Shown in pieces: positions 23,659 to 32,741 of a stretch of 64,000 nucleotides of DNA. The notes beneath the pieces are model-generated. The model made no database searches. It saw nothing but the letters and a program-made list of their open reading frames with translations, and was not told where the DNA came from. Source of the stretch: Vulcanimicrobiota bacterium. GTDB lineage: Bacteria; Vulcanimicrobiota; Vulcanimicrobiia; Vulcanimicrobiales; Vulcanimicrobiaceae. The stretch lies in NCBI GenBank assembly GCA_003168375.1, contig PMSI01000002.1, positions 434,001-498,000 of the forward strand. Reading direction: 5' to 3'. The position numbers and the translations under genes are program-made. Numbering within the stretch: the stretch's first letter is position 1; each line of letters starts with the position of its first letter.

Positions 23659-24972
23659 TTAGAGCTTCACGCCGAGGCCGATGTAGGGACCGTCATGCGT
23701 CTGACCGATCGGTGCGTTCTGCTGCGCGGTATAGTGTTCGCCGCTGACACCACCGTAGAGATACAATGGGGAACGTTCCGTCGCGAGCGCGAGGCCCAGA
23801 TCGTACTTCAAGATCTGGTACTGCTGTCGATAGGTCTTGCCGGCATTGATGCTTGCCGGGTTCATGATCGTATAGTTGCCGCTTGCGGCCGGGTAGTAGA
23901 ACGCGGAGCCGAAGAGGTTGATCCCCTTCTTCAAGTCCGGCAATTTTTCGATCCCGCCGCCGAGTCCGTTCAACTGTGGGTAGCCGTAGTTGTTGGCGGT
24001 GTGAATGTATCCGGCGCCGACGTAGATTCGAGGCGCTGCAACCTTGTACAACAGGCGCGCATCCAAGGAGCTTTGCCGCGCCAGGAAAACCGGTGTGAAC
24101 GCGACGCCGCCGTCGATGGTCGCGAACTGCGTATAGTGGTTGCCGATCGTGTCCCTCACGTTGTCGCTCGTGACGTACGCGTATTGCCGGAAGTCCACTT
24201 TTACAGCGAACGCCGAATCGTTGGGCGCCCACGCGCCGGCCACCAGATACCCTTCGGGGCACCACTGGCCGGCCGAGAACTCGTTGTAGTTCTTGTGCGC
24301 TACGAATGCGGCTTGGACGAAGGCCGTATATGACTGGCGTGCGGGTGTCGGGCTGGGCGTGGGGGTGGGAACGAACGGTACGGGCGTCGGCACAACGGGC
24401 ACGGCGGTGGGCGCCGGCGTCGGCGTCGCGACGAACGGCGGCGGCGGCACCGGGATGTACCGCACGACGACGACGTGGCGGGTCGGCAGCCATTGGACGT
24501 AGGCACCGAGCGCCTCGGAGATCACGCGCACCGGTACGAGCACGATGCCGTGGTAGAGCATCGGCGGCACGTCGAGCGGTCGGGTCGCGCCGTTGATGAC
24601 GACCTCGGACTTGCCCACGGTCACGGTGACGCTCGCACCGGGCTTGGTCGCGGTGACGGTCTTGCCGTCGGGTGACGCCGAGACTGTGGCGCCCATCTCT
24701 TCGAACATGCTGCGTAGCGGCACGTAGATCCGGCCGTCCTTGACCAGCGCCGCCAAGACACGGCTGCGCGTGAGGATGTCCGGCGTCGCGTAGACGGTGT
24801 GATCGTTGTAGAGGATCGGGATCTCGCCGGACGGCGGCGCACCGAAGTCCGCGGCATCGGCGACGCCCGCGGAACCGAAAAGAAGCAGCGCAAGAAGCGA
24901 TGCTGCTACCAAGCGCTGCCCAGCTACCGTGCATACCATGTTGCGCCGAGTGAGCCGTGCTTGCATAGGCAT
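23659..24972 (-). CDS. Exported protein: copper-amine-oxidase-N (stalk) domain plus outer-membrane-barrel-like domain
   Basis: 437 residues. A signal peptide (LVAASLLALLLFGSAGVADA) is followed by a PF07833-type domain (~50-165: KDGRIYVPLRSMFEEMGATV, LVPVRVISEALGAYVQW). A PTPAPTAVPVVPTPV linker joins it to a ~230-residue C-terminal region with alternating beta-strand pattern (DARLLYKVAAPRIYVGAGYIH to GPYIGLGVKL). That ending, closing on a hydrophobic C-terminal strand, resembles an outer-membrane barrel. The first domain probably binds cell-wall or surface polymers. ATG at 24972 is used; an ATG at 24939 is a close alternative for the signal peptide. Confidence 0.7.
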   Translation of the reverse strand: MPMQARLTRRNMVCTVAGQRLVAASLLALLLFGSAGVADAADFGAPPSGEIPILYNDHTVYATPDILTRSRVLAALVKDGRIYVPLRSMFEEMGATVSASPDGKTVTATKPGASVTVTVGKSEVVINGATRPLDVPPMLYHGIVLVPVRVISEALGAYVQWLPTRHVVVVRYIPVPPPPFVATPTPAPTAVPVVPTPVPFVPTPTPSPTPARQSYTAFVQAAFVAHKNYNEFSAGQWCPEGYLVAGAWAPNDSAFAVKVDFRQYAYVTSDNVRDTIGNHYTQFATIDGGVAFTPVFLARQSSLDARLLYKVAAPRIYVGAGYIHTANNYGYPQLNGLGGGIEKLPDLKKGINLFGSAFYYPAASGNYTIMNPASINAGKTYRQQYQILKYDLGLALATERSPLYLYGGVSGEHYTAQQNAPIGQTHDGPYIGLGVKL

Positions 24973-25022
24973 GCTCGTATATCTACCCGCAACGGTGCGT
25001 CTGGTCACAATTAACCTCAATT

Positions 25023-25053
25023 CGGGCAAAGTCCGTCGCTGCTGCTTTGCCCG
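25023..25053. terminator. Hairpin between the hxlR-type gene and the exported protein gene
   Basis: CGGGCAAAG/CTTTGCCCG, a perfect 9-bp stem with a 13-nt loop, sits 72 nt beyond the HxlR stop and 51 nt upstream of the next minus-strand start. It can terminate hxlR transcription or attenuate the downstream gene. Confidence 0.55.
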
Positions 25054-25124
25054 GCTTGACGAGCTACGCCGTCGAGAAATCGCCGCCATCCTTGCCCATT
25101 GAGCTGCGACGCATCGCGGCCTGG

Positions 25125-25514
25125 TTAAGAGGCTCGGGATGCGCCGGAAACCGAACTCGCCGATTGGCCGAGATGGCGAGTTCCCCACGTGCGAATCGCG
25201 GCGATGACGGGGATGAAACTCTGCCCCTTGCGAGTCAGACGATACTCGACCTTCGGCGGCACGACGCCATAGTCACGGCGGTCGATCAGCTCAGCGGCGC
25301 TCAGCGCTTTCAACTCGCGGCTCAGAACGCGCGGAGCGATCTCCTGCGTCCCGACCGCCCCTCTCAGGAGACCGGTTCTGATCTCGCCGTAGCGGAGCGG
25401 ACCGTCCTTGAGATCCCACAAGATGCGGAGCTTGTATTTTCCGCTGATCAGCTTCTGAAATGCCGTGACCGGGCAGCCGCAGCTCACGGGCGCTCTCGAG
25501 GTCGACGTTCTCAT
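25125..25514 (-). CDS. HxlR-family transcriptional regulator
   Basis: 129 residues with a winged-helix HxlR domain. The redox-type N-terminal Cys motif is CGCPVTAFQKLISGKYKLRIL, with LSRELKALSAAELIDRRDY and PKVEYRLTRKGQSFIPV following. In this family the N-terminal Cys can sense quinones, aldehydes or disulfide stress. It is transcribed divergently from the QorB-like oxidoreductase, the same arrangement as ytfH-qorB, so control of that gene is likely. Confidence 0.9.
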   Translation of the reverse strand: MRTSTSRAPVSCGCPVTAFQKLISGKYKLRILWDLKDGPLRYGEIRTGLLRGAVGTQEIAPRVLSRELKALSAAELIDRRDYGVVPPKVEYRLTRKGQSFIPVIAAIRTWGTRHLGQSASSVSGASRAS

Positions 25515-25593
25515 CGCTGCTCTGCCTCCCGCCTTACAGTATCATTTTTGTCCATACTTGCACATTCGCTCATTTCCTTCCCACAATACACTG
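25515..25593. promoter_or_regulatory. Divergent promoter/operator region of the hxlR-type and qorB-like genes
   Basis: The 79-bp spacer is AT-richer than its surroundings. It holds a short inverted repeat GTAT-N11-ATAC at 25539-25557, a plausible HxlR-type operator between the two start codons. The repeat is short, so this is tentative. Confidence 0.35.
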
Positions 25594-26475
25594 ATGATTC
25601 TCGTGACGGGCGCTACCGGGCTGAACGGCGGGGAGCTCGTGCGCCGGCTGTCGGCGCGGGGTGTCGCAGTGCGCGCGCTGACCCGCAGCCTCGAGAAGGC
25701 CGCCGCGTTGTCGGCACTGCCGAACGTCGAGGTCGTCGCCGGCGATATGGCGCAGCCCGAGACGCTCGCTGCGGCGCTGCGCGGCGTGGATCGCGCGATG
25801 CTGATCTCCTCGTCCGATCCGGCGATGCTCGAGGTGCAATCGGCCTTCATCGCGGCCGCCGCGAGCGCCGGCGTGAAGCACGTCGTCAAACTCTCCGGGA
25901 TCATGCCCGAGCTCGACTCGCCGTTCCGCTTCGCCCGGATGCACGGCGAGATCGAGCGGCGGCTCGAAGCCTCGGGTATGGCATTCACGCAACTGCGCGC
26001 CGGCGAGTTCATGCCGGCCTACTTCCGGCAGGTGCCGTCGATCCTCGCGAAAGGCGCGCTCTTTCTGCCGATGGAGAACGCGAAGATCGCATCGATCGAC
26101 GTCGGCGACATCGCCGAGGTCGCCGCGACGGTCCTGACGAGCTCCGGGCACGAAGGGAAGATCTATCCCCTGACCGGGCCCGAGGCGCTCGGGATGGCCG
26201 AGGTTGCCGACGCGCTCTCCGCGGCGACGGGCAAGAGCATCCGGTACGTCAACATCGCTCCCGACGATGCCAAGAACGCTCAGCTCGCCGCCGGGGTGCC
26301 GCCGTACCTCGCCGATGCTCTTGCCGAACTTTTCGCGGAGCGGCGAAAGGGCAAGGAGGCGCAGGTTTCGCCCGTAGCCCAGACGTTACTCGGACGCCGT
26401 CCGACGAGCTTCGCGGAGTTCGCCGTACGGAACGCCGCGATCTTCCGCGGCGAACAACCGGCGCCGAAAATCTGA
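25594..26475 (+). CDS. NmrA-like NAD(P)H oxidoreductase (QorB/YtfG type)
   Basis: 293 residues from the ATG at 25594. The GATGLNG dinucleotide-binding motif lies at the N terminus (MILVTGATGLNGGELVRRL), with atypical-SDR features (HVVKLSGIMPELDSPFRFAR, LRAGEFMPAYFRQ). QorB-like proteins reduce quinones or act as redox-responsive NADP binders. Divergent HxlR neighbour supports a quinone/electrophile response. A longer upstream frame overlaps the promoter and is rejected. Confidence 0.85.
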   Translation: MILVTGATGLNGGELVRRLSARGVAVRALTRSLEKAAALSALPNVEVVAGDMAQPETLAAALRGVDRAMLISSSDPAMLEVQSAFIAAAASAGVKHVVKLSGIMPELDSPFRFARMHGEIERRLEASGMAFTQLRAGEFMPAYFRQVPSILAKGALFLPMENAKIASIDVGDIAEVAATVLTSSGHEGKIYPLTGPEALGMAEVADALSAATGKSIRYVNIAPDDAKNAQLAAGVPPYLADALAELFAERRKGKEAQVSPVAQTLLGRRPTSFAEFAVRNAAIFRGEQPAPKI

Positions 26476-26500
26476 TGCACCGCACTCGATTGGCTGGAAC

Positions 26501-26812
26501 ATGAAATACTTTCTCATCACCTATCGCTTCAAACACGGCTCGGAAGAGGACTGGCATCGGGAGATCGCTCGCTTCATCTCGGCTTTGGACAACGATCCAG
26601 CCTTGCGCGGGAGGATCTCGTATCGCTGCATGAAGGCGAGCGGAGGACCCGACTACTACCATCTCGCCGCGGCGGCTGACGAGGATGCCGTCCGGGACCT
26701 TCAGAGCCGGGAGTTTTTCTCGCGGTACACCGGACAGACGGAGCTCGCCGCCGGCGGAGAGGTCGTCGTGTCGCCACTCGAGCTCATCGCCCAGACCGCC
26801 GCGGCTCCCTAA
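26501..26812 (+). CDS. Small alpha/beta protein, 103 aa (dimeric ferredoxin-like barrel type)
   Basis: MKYFLITYRFKHGSEEDWHR and YYHLAAAADEDAVRDLQSRE suggest a beta-alpha-beta ferredoxin-like fold similar to ABM/EthD-type dimeric barrels, but no family signature is secure. The gene follows the QorB-like gene by 25 nt and may share its transcript and redox-stress role. Confidence 0.65.
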   Translation: MKYFLITYRFKHGSEEDWHREIARFISALDNDPALRGRISYRCMKASGGPDYYHLAAAADEDAVRDLQSREFFSRYTGQTELAAGGEVVVSPLELIAQTAAAP

Positions 26813-26834
26813 ATCGATCGCAGGGGAGAATCGT

Positions 26835-27637
26835 TCAGTCCGGCGTCGTGCCGGTCTCCACTTCCGCGTGCGCGCGCGGCAACCGAATCGTGAACTGCGT
26901 CCCGCCGCCCACGCGGCTCTGCAGCGCGATCGTTCCCTCGGAGCGTTCGACGGCGCGCTTGACGATCGCCAGCCCAAGGCCGGAGCCTTCCGCTTCACCG
27001 GGTCCGCGCCCGCGGTAGAAGCGGTCGAACGCGTGCTTCTGGTCGTGCTCCGACATCCCCGGCCCGCGATCGCGAACCACGAGAACGACCTCGTTCCCGT
27101 CGACCGCCGTGCTGACCGCGATCTCCGATCCGGGGGCGTATTTCAGCGCGTTGTCGACCAGGTTCCGAATCGCTTCGCTGACGTCGGTCGGGTCGGCGAC
27201 GGCGACCGCATCGGGAGCGGCCGAAACCGCGATCGTTGCAGCACCGTCTTCCGGCGACAGCGCGCTCACGACGCGCGAAACGATCGCGGAGACGTCGACG
27301 ATCTCCCGCGCGGTTGTCTCTCCGCGCTCCAGCCGCGCGAGGTAGATCAGCCTCTCGATCAGCGTGCGCATGCGGCGGCTCTCTTGCCGAAGGGTCGCGA
27401 AGACGCGTTCGCGGACCCCCGGTGCATCGACCGCACCGTCTTCCAGTACGTCGAGATAGCCCATGATGACGGTGAGCGGCGTGCGCAGTTCGTGGCCGGC
27501 GTCCGCGATGAACTGCCGGATCTCCGCCTCGGTGCGGTCGCGCTGCGAGAGCGCGGAGTGTACTTGCAAGAAGAGCGCATGCCTCGTCCGACCGAAAGCT
27601 CGGCCAGTCGGAAGAGGTCATCCGCTCGGCGCGCGGC
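26835..27637 (-). pseudogene. Truncated sensor histidine kinase
   Basis: The intact reading frame (TTG at 27569 to 26835, 244 aa) has a full DHp H-box (FIADAGHELRTPLTVIMGY) and HATPase boxes (N: NLVDNALKYAP; G1: DRGPGMS; G2: GSGLGLAIVKRAV). There is no sensor, membrane helix or HAMP domain in frame. A HAMP-end-like peptide (RRADDLFRLAEL) lies just upstream in a different frame (27596-27637). The 5' half has therefore been lost and the junction is frameshifted. No response regulator is adjacent. A leaderless cytosolic kinase fragment could still be made. Confidence 0.75.
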
Positions 27638-27656
27638 AATCGCAGTTCACGATCGC

Positions 27657-28544
27657 ATGGATTCGAAACCGTTCCCCGCAGGCACGCTCACGACGGGTGT
27701 GGCGGCGGTCGCGATGCTCCTCCTGGCGTCTTCGGCGCTTGCAGACGACGCGAGCCCTCCCCCGTGCAGCATGCCCATCGCGGTCGCGCTCGCCGATCGC
27801 CCCGGTACCGGCCGTACGACATCGGCCGGCGGCTCCCCGTGCGTCGTCCTTCCCGATGAGATCGTCGTCGAGACGGGACTGCGGCGTCAAATCACGACGT
27901 CACCCGGCGGAAGCTCCACGCTCGCAAGCGGACCTCTGACGTTCGTCCGCGCCGGCATCGCAAAACGCCTGGAGCTCGGCGTCGCACCGCCTGCGAATCA
28001 ATCGCGTGCGATCGCCGGAAACACGCCATTCGATGCGGCCCGCGGCACGACCGACCTCGTCCTTGCCGCGAAGTATCTCGTCTTGGACACGGGCGTTGCG
28101 CAAGGATCTCTCGGCGCGGCGTATGCACCGCCGACGGGAACCGGCGAGTTCACCGCGGGCGCCCCGACATTCTCGCTCTCCGCGAATCTCGGCCTCGCGC
28201 TGAGCCCGAGGCTTTCGTTCGCCGCGAGCCAGGTCTTCGGCACTGCCGTCGGTCCGGATGCAAGCGGCGCGAACCGCACGTTTTTCGTCTACGCTCCCTC
28301 TTTCACGCTCGCCTATGCACTCGACGGCGCGACGACGCTGCTCGTGCAAGACGCACTCGTCTCGCGCCAGGGACCTCTTCTTCCGGCGGGCAGCCGCGGG
28401 TTCGTTGCCCTCCAGCGCGCGCTCGGCAACCGGCTCGCGCTCGATCTGGACTATGAGGTCAATCTTGCGCCCCGCGGCGGGTCGTCCAAAGCGGTCGGCT
28501 TCGGTCTTGTGTGGGTCGCGGCGCCGGGACGCAGCCGGCGATGA
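27657..28544 (+). CDS. Putative outer-membrane beta-barrel protein
   Basis: 295 residues. A signal peptide (TTGVAAVAMLLLASSALA) is followed by alternating-hydrophobic strands (LTFVRAGIAKRLELGVAPPA, TTDLVLAAKYLVLDT, LALDLDYEVNLAPRGGSSK, FGLVWV). The layout resembles small barrels annotated as MetA-pathway/transporter-like proteins. No ligand can be inferred. Its start lies 20 bp from the decayed end of the histidine kinase, marking a recombination junction. Confidence 0.65.
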   Translation: MDSKPFPAGTLTTGVAAVAMLLLASSALADDASPPPCSMPIAVALADRPGTGRTTSAGGSPCVVLPDEIVVETGLRRQITTSPGGSSTLASGPLTFVRAGIAKRLELGVAPPANQSRAIAGNTPFDAARGTTDLVLAAKYLVLDTGVAQGSLGAAYAPPTGTGEFTAGAPTFSLSANLGLALSPRLSFAASQVFGTAVGPDASGANRTFFVYAPSFTLAYALDGATTLLVQDALVSRQGPLLPAGSRGFVALQRALGNRLALDLDYEVNLAPRGGSSKAVGFGLVWVAAPGRSRR

Positions 28545-28565
28545 CGCCGACCTGACGGCGCCGCG

Positions 28566-29348
28566 TCACGGCGACGCGAAACCCCGCGCCTTCAGAAAGA
28601 CCTGACCGGCCGGCGAGAGCATGAAATCGACGAAGGCACGCGCGCCGGCACCAGGCTGCGCATGCTTGAGCGGCGCGATCGGGTAGATCGCCTCGGGTGC
28701 TGCGCCGGGCGGGAACGCGACCATCTTCACGCGGCCGGCCACGGCCGGCGTGACGTCGGTCGCGTAGACAACGCCGGCGTCACCCTCGCCGAGCGAAATC
28801 TTCGTCGCGACGGCTTTGACGTCGAGTTCGTTCGACACGACGTTCCGTTCGACCAGACCGCCAAAATCGGCCGGGTATCCGGTCTGCCCGTTCAGCCTCA
28901 GAAACGCCGTGCGCGCATAGGTCCCGACCGGCACGCCGGAGGCGGCCAGAACGACTTTTACGCCCGGCTTCGCGAGGTCGGCGAGCTCGGAGATCTTCGC
29001 CGGGTTCTCCTTCGGAACGATGACGACGAGGCGATTTCGCGCGAACGTCCGCGGCGCAGCTGCGAGCAGGCCGGCATCCGCGGCGATCTTCATCTGCGCC
29101 TCGTTCGCCGACGCAAACACGTCGGCGGGCGCGCCCTGCTTGAGCTGCGTCACGAGCGTGTCGGAGCCGCCGAACGAAAAGCTCACCGCAACACCGGTCC
29201 GCTTGGTGAATGCCGGCGCAGCCGCTTCGAACGCCTCACGAAGCGATGCCGCAGCGAACACGACGATCTGTCCTGAATCGGCGGCGACGGCCGGGCCCGC
29301 GGCGACGGTCGCCAACGCGATTCCGACGATGAACGGCAGCCTCTTCAT
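28566..29348 (-). CDS. modA: Molybdate ABC transporter substrate-binding protein (ModA-like)
   Basis: 260 residues from the ATG at 29348. A signal peptide precedes IVVFAAASLREAFEAAAPAF and VSFSFGGSDTLVTQLKQGAPADVFASA, with NRLVVIVPKENPAKI. These are the ModA signatures for binding molybdate or tungstate in the periplasm. No modB or modC neighbour is present in this window, so it is an orphan. Specificity could instead be another oxyanion. Confidence 0.87.
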   Translation of the reverse strand: MKRLPFIVGIALATVAAGPAVAADSGQIVVFAAASLREAFEAAAPAFTKRTGVAVSFSFGGSDTLVTQLKQGAPADVFASANEAQMKIAADAGLLAAAPRTFARNRLVVIVPKENPAKISELADLAKPGVKVVLAASGVPVGTYARTAFLRLNGQTGYPADFGGLVERNVVSNELDVKAVATKISLGEGDAGVVYATDVTPAVAGRVKMVAFPPGAAPEAIYPIAPLKHAQPGAGARAFVDFMLSPAGQVFLKARGFASP

Positions 29349-29491
29349 GCGACGCGAATTCGTAGTGCTATGTCGATCACCCAAGGCGACTTTGCGCTCG
29401 GGTGCGCTCGGTCCTCGAACGTTTCATACTTCCTTCAGCACCGCTGGGTACGGGATTGCGGCACCGCAAGGCGCAACTGGAGAAAGACGGC

Positions 29492-29977
29492 ATGTCGACA
29501 CTTGCTCTCAAACGGTACGAGCGCCCGCTGGCCTACGACGGAATCCTGGCCGGCATCATCGCCGGCGTCGTGGTTGACGCATTCTTGTTCGCAACCGGAG
29601 TTCTTTCGTGGCCGAACTCGTACAACTTCATCGCCTCGGGACTGGTCGGTAAAGCTGCACTCGGGTCGAGCGCGTACGTCCCACTCGGCATAGCGATCCA
29701 CTTTGCGATCAGCGCCGGCTGGGGAGCGCTGTTCGGCCTGACCGCGCAGCGGTACCGTCAGGTCCTCGCGCACCCGTTCATCAGTGGGCTCACGTTCGGC
29801 CTCGTGGTCATGGTCGTGATGCAGCTGCTCCTGCTGGCGACCGGAATGTGGCGAGCGCCGCAATCGGCCGGTCAGGTGATGCTGGATATCGTCGCCCACA
29901 CCGTCTTCTTCGGCGTCCCGATCGCGTGGTACGTCAACCGGGCCGCGCGACGCAGCCGAGCGCTGAGCGGGCCGTAA
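29492..29977 (+). CDS. Four-helix membrane protein, unknown function
   Basis: 161 residues from the ATG at 29492 (GGAG 9 nt upstream). Four hydrophobic segments (DGILAGIIAGVVVDAFLFA, GIAIHFAISAGWGALFGL, ISGLTFGLVVMVVMQLLLL, DIVAHTVFFGVPIAWYV) are separated by short loops. Helix 2 and helix 4 each carry a conserved-looking His. I do not recognise the family. Confidence 0.65.
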   Translation: MSTLALKRYERPLAYDGILAGIIAGVVVDAFLFATGVLSWPNSYNFIASGLVGKAALGSSAYVPLGIAIHFAISAGWGALFGLTAQRYRQVLAHPFISGLTFGLVVMVVMQLLLLATGMWRAPQSAGQVMLDIVAHTVFFGVPIAWYVNRAARRSRALSGP

Positions 29978-30003
29978 AGCCCGCTGACAGCGCGGTTCGG
30001 CGG

Positions 30004-30954
30004 TCAGACCGTCGCGATCGGCGTCACCGGTGACCCGACGTGACCGCGCAAGCGCAACGGCGGCGCGGTCAGGAAGAACCGAGTGCGCTCGTTCTTCTGC
30101 AGCCAGGCCGCCAGCTCGGTAAGATACCACATCTCGCCGAGGTTGATGCCGAGCTTGAAGAGGCAGAGCTCGTGCAGTGGTAAGAACGGCGTCCCCGCCC
30201 CGCCGGCTTTGGGTGGATAGGCTTCGACGGCGAGGTTGTCGGCAACGATCGCAGCGATGCCGCTCTCGGCGACCCATTGCAGAAGCTTCGAGTCGCTCGA
30301 ATCGAGTCCGGCGCCGGAGTTGTGCACGACATCTTTGTCCGGCCGGCCTTGCATGTCGACGAGCAACTGGGCCCAGCCGGTGCGCAGCGTGAGAATATCG
30401 CCCGGTTCGACAACCACGTTCTGCTCGCGCATGACCTCCTCGAACATGGCGTAATCGACGGCGATCTTCGCGTGCCCGTACTTTCGATGAAGATCGACCA
30501 TGACGCCGCGACCCTGCAGCCCGGCCGTCGCCATCCCGTCGACGTCGGGGCCCGGATAGTGCCCATTGTAGTAGACGACCTCGGCCTCTCCGTCGCCGTT
30601 CGCATCGAACTGCGACCCGACGTGGGCGAGCGCGTCCCATTGGGTCGAGTACTGCGTCCATAAGGTAACGATGTCGTCGTTGACGACGCCGGTCGCGCCA
30701 TCGCGCACCCGCGAGAACGGAAAGTCGCTGGCCAGGGCACCCATCCGATCGACGACCTTGCGCTCGGGTGGAAGGCGGAACGGAAAGACGACGTTTCCGC
30801 CGGGGTAGTCGAGCGGGAGGCTCAGGCAAAACCGCTGTCCGGTCCGAATCTCGGCTGCTGCGCGAACGACCCGCTCGGACGTAAGCTCGTTGAGACGCCC
30901 GATGCGATCGTCGACTCCGTAGTCACCCCAGTTCGAGCCAGGCGGGCGCTTCAT
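30004..30954 (-). CDS. Cyclase-family hydrolase (kynurenine formamidase-like)
   Basis: 316 residues of the PF04199 cyclase family. The metal-binding stretch is TQWDALAHVG, with later VEPGDILTLRTGWAQLL and FLPLHELCLFKLGINLGEMW. Members are Mn/Zn-dependent hydrolases or lyases acting on cyclic or amide substrates. It lies immediately downstream of dctM, so the TRAP transporter probably imports its substrate or a precursor, likely an organic acid. Confidence 0.85.
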   Translation of the reverse strand: MKRPPGSNWGDYGVDDRIGRLNELTSERVVRAAAEIRTGQRFCLSLPLDYPGGNVVFPFRLPPERKVVDRMGALASDFPFSRVRDGATGVVNDDIVTLWTQYSTQWDALAHVGSQFDANGDGEAEVVYYNGHYPGPDVDGMATAGLQGRGVMVDLHRKYGHAKIAVDYAMFEEVMREQNVVVEPGDILTLRTGWAQLLVDMQGRPDKDVVHNSGAGLDSSDSKLLQWVAESGIAAIVADNLAVEAYPPKAGGAGTPFLPLHELCLFKLGINLGEMWYLTELAAWLQKNERTRFFLTAPPLRLRGHVGSPVTPIATV

Positions 30955-30972
30955 CCGAGTTCGACCTCCAAA

Positions 30973-32253
30973 TTAGCTACTGGTGGATGACGAGGGCAGC
31001 CAGAGCGAGAGATTCGGCAGCAGCGTCACGAGGATGAGATCGACGACGAGCATCGCAAGAAACGGCAGGATCGCACGCGCCGCGGCTTCGAGCGGAACCT
31101 CGGCGATGCTCGCCCCGATGTAAAGGCAGAAACCGACCGGCGGAAAGTTGATGCCGATCGCCGAGTTGACGAGCAGGATGATCCCGAAGTACACCAGGTC
31201 GACGCCGGCAACGCCGAACAGCGGCAGCAGCACCGGAACGATGACGATGATGCTGGCGATCGTCTCGAGCACGGTGTGCGCGAACAAGAGGATCACGTTG
31301 ATGAGCAGCAGCAGCAGCAGCGGACTGTGCGCCACGCCCCCGAGATGCGAGGCCACCGCCTGCGGAACTTGCTCGCGGATCAGGTAGAGTCCTAAGATCA
31401 GCGCGGACCCTAGCAAGAACATCACCCGCGCGGTATTTCGAACGGTCTTGACCAAGACGGCGCCCATCGAACGCAGCGTCAAGCTTCGGTACACGAGAAA
31501 TCCCACCAGCGTGACGTATCCGCCGGCAACGACGCCCGCCTCGGTCGGCGTCACGATCCCCGAGAAGATTCCCCCAAGGATCAACACCGGCGCGAGCAGC
31601 GCCCAAGCCGCGCCGCGCAGCGCGCGTCCCAGCTGCGCGAACGAAAAGCGGTCGCCGCGCGGGTAGTTGAAGCGCAGCGCCGCAAGATAGTTCACGACCA
31701 TGAACGAGAACGCCACCATGATGCCCGGGATCAAGGATGCCGCGAACAGTTTCGCCGGCGAGATCTGCGCGACGTACGCATACACGATCTGACTGATCGA
31801 CGGCGGAAAAAGCAGACCGAGGGAACCTGAAGCGGACTGCAGCGCAGCCGAATACGGGCCGCTGTAGCCGGCCTTTTTTAGGCCCGGGACCATCACCGAC
31901 CCGATCGCCGCCGTATCGGCCGTCGCCGATCCGGAGATGTCGGCGAAAAACATGCTCGCGACGACGTCGACCATCCCCAGGCCGCCGCGAAACGAGCCGA
32001 CCAACGCCTTGGCGAGATCGATCAACCGGTCGGCGAGCCCGCTGCGCTCCATCACCGCCCCGGTGTACATGTAGAACGGGATGGCGAGCAAGACCGTCGA
32101 GTTGAGACCGTTGAACAGCTGCTGACCGACGATCACCAGCGAGGTATGCGATTCGACGAGCGCCAGCGCCGCGCCGACACCCAGCGCGACCGACACCGGG
32201 ACGCCGAGCAGCAACAGAGCGAGCGCGACGATGATCGGAAGCCAAACGATCAT
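30973..32253 (-). CDS. dctM: TRAP transporter large permease (DctM-like)
   Basis: 426 residues from the ATG at 32253, overlapping the dctQ stop (ATGA). About 12 hydrophobic segments contain the DctM landmarks IPFYMYTGAVMERSGLADRL, FFADISGSATADTAAIG and LLFPPSISQIVYAYV, plus a second-half repeat with TPTEAGVVAGGYVTLVG and NFPPVGFCLYIGA. It forms the Na+-driven transport core with DctQ. Confidence 0.93.
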   Translation of the reverse strand: MIVWLPIIVALALLLLGVPVSVALGVGAALALVESHTSLVIVGQQLFNGLNSTVLLAIPFYMYTGAVMERSGLADRLIDLAKALVGSFRGGLGMVDVVASMFFADISGSATADTAAIGSVMVPGLKKAGYSGPYSAALQSASGSLGLLFPPSISQIVYAYVAQISPAKLFAASLIPGIMVAFSFMVVNYLAALRFNYPRGDRFSFAQLGRALRGAAWALLAPVLILGGIFSGIVTPTEAGVVAGGYVTLVGFLVYRSLTLRSMGAVLVKTVRNTARVMFLLGSALILGLYLIREQVPQAVASHLGGVAHSPLLLLLLINVILLFAHTVLETIASIIVIVPVLLPLFGVAGVDLVYFGIILLVNSAIGINFPPVGFCLYIGASIAEVPLEAAARAILPFLAMLVVDLILVTLLPNLSLWLPSSSTSS

Positions 32254-32714
32254 CGGCGAACGACGATCTTGGTCAGGCCGAAGATGACGATCAACGCGCC
32301 CGCGACCGGGATCGCGGCGTACGGAATCTGCAGCGAGATCCCGGGCAGCGACGACCAGCTCTCGGGTGACTCCAGGAGCACGGCCTTGATCCCGTACACC
32401 AGCAGCACGCCGCCCCACACGGCGATCGCGAGATTGGCGAGGATCGCGGCCACCCGGCGCGCGGACGCGGGCAGACGGTCGGCCACGAAGCGGACCGACG
32501 GGTGACCGTCGTTCCACACCTCAGCGGCCGCGCCCAAAAAGACCAGCCAGATGAATATGTACGAGGCGGTCTCGTCGGCCCACGTCAGCGAATGTTGGAT
32601 GACGTAGCGGAAGATCACTCCCAGCGCGGCGACGACGAAGACGCAGACCGTCAACATGCACGCGGCCGCGAGCGCCGCGCGGTTCAGCGCGTCGACCGCG
32701 CGCTCCAGCCTCAT
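32250..32714 (-). CDS. dctQ: TRAP transporter small permease (DctQ-like)
   Basis: 154 residues, four hydrophobic segments. VIFRYVIQHSLTWADETASYIFIWLVFLGAA is the DctQ family hallmark, containing RY and WADE. The stop overlaps dctM (ATGA). Positioned 27 nt downstream of the GntR regulator gene. Confidence 0.92.
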   Translation of the reverse strand: MRLERAVDALNRAALAAACMLTVCVFVVAALGVIFRYVIQHSLTWADETASYIFIWLVFLGAAAEVWNDGHPSVRFVADRLPASARRVAAILANLAIAVWGGVLLVYGIKAVLLESPESWSSLPGISLQIPYAAIPVAGALIVIFGLTKIVVRR

Positions 32715-32741
32715 TGCATCAACGAACCCGCAGGTCGTCGA

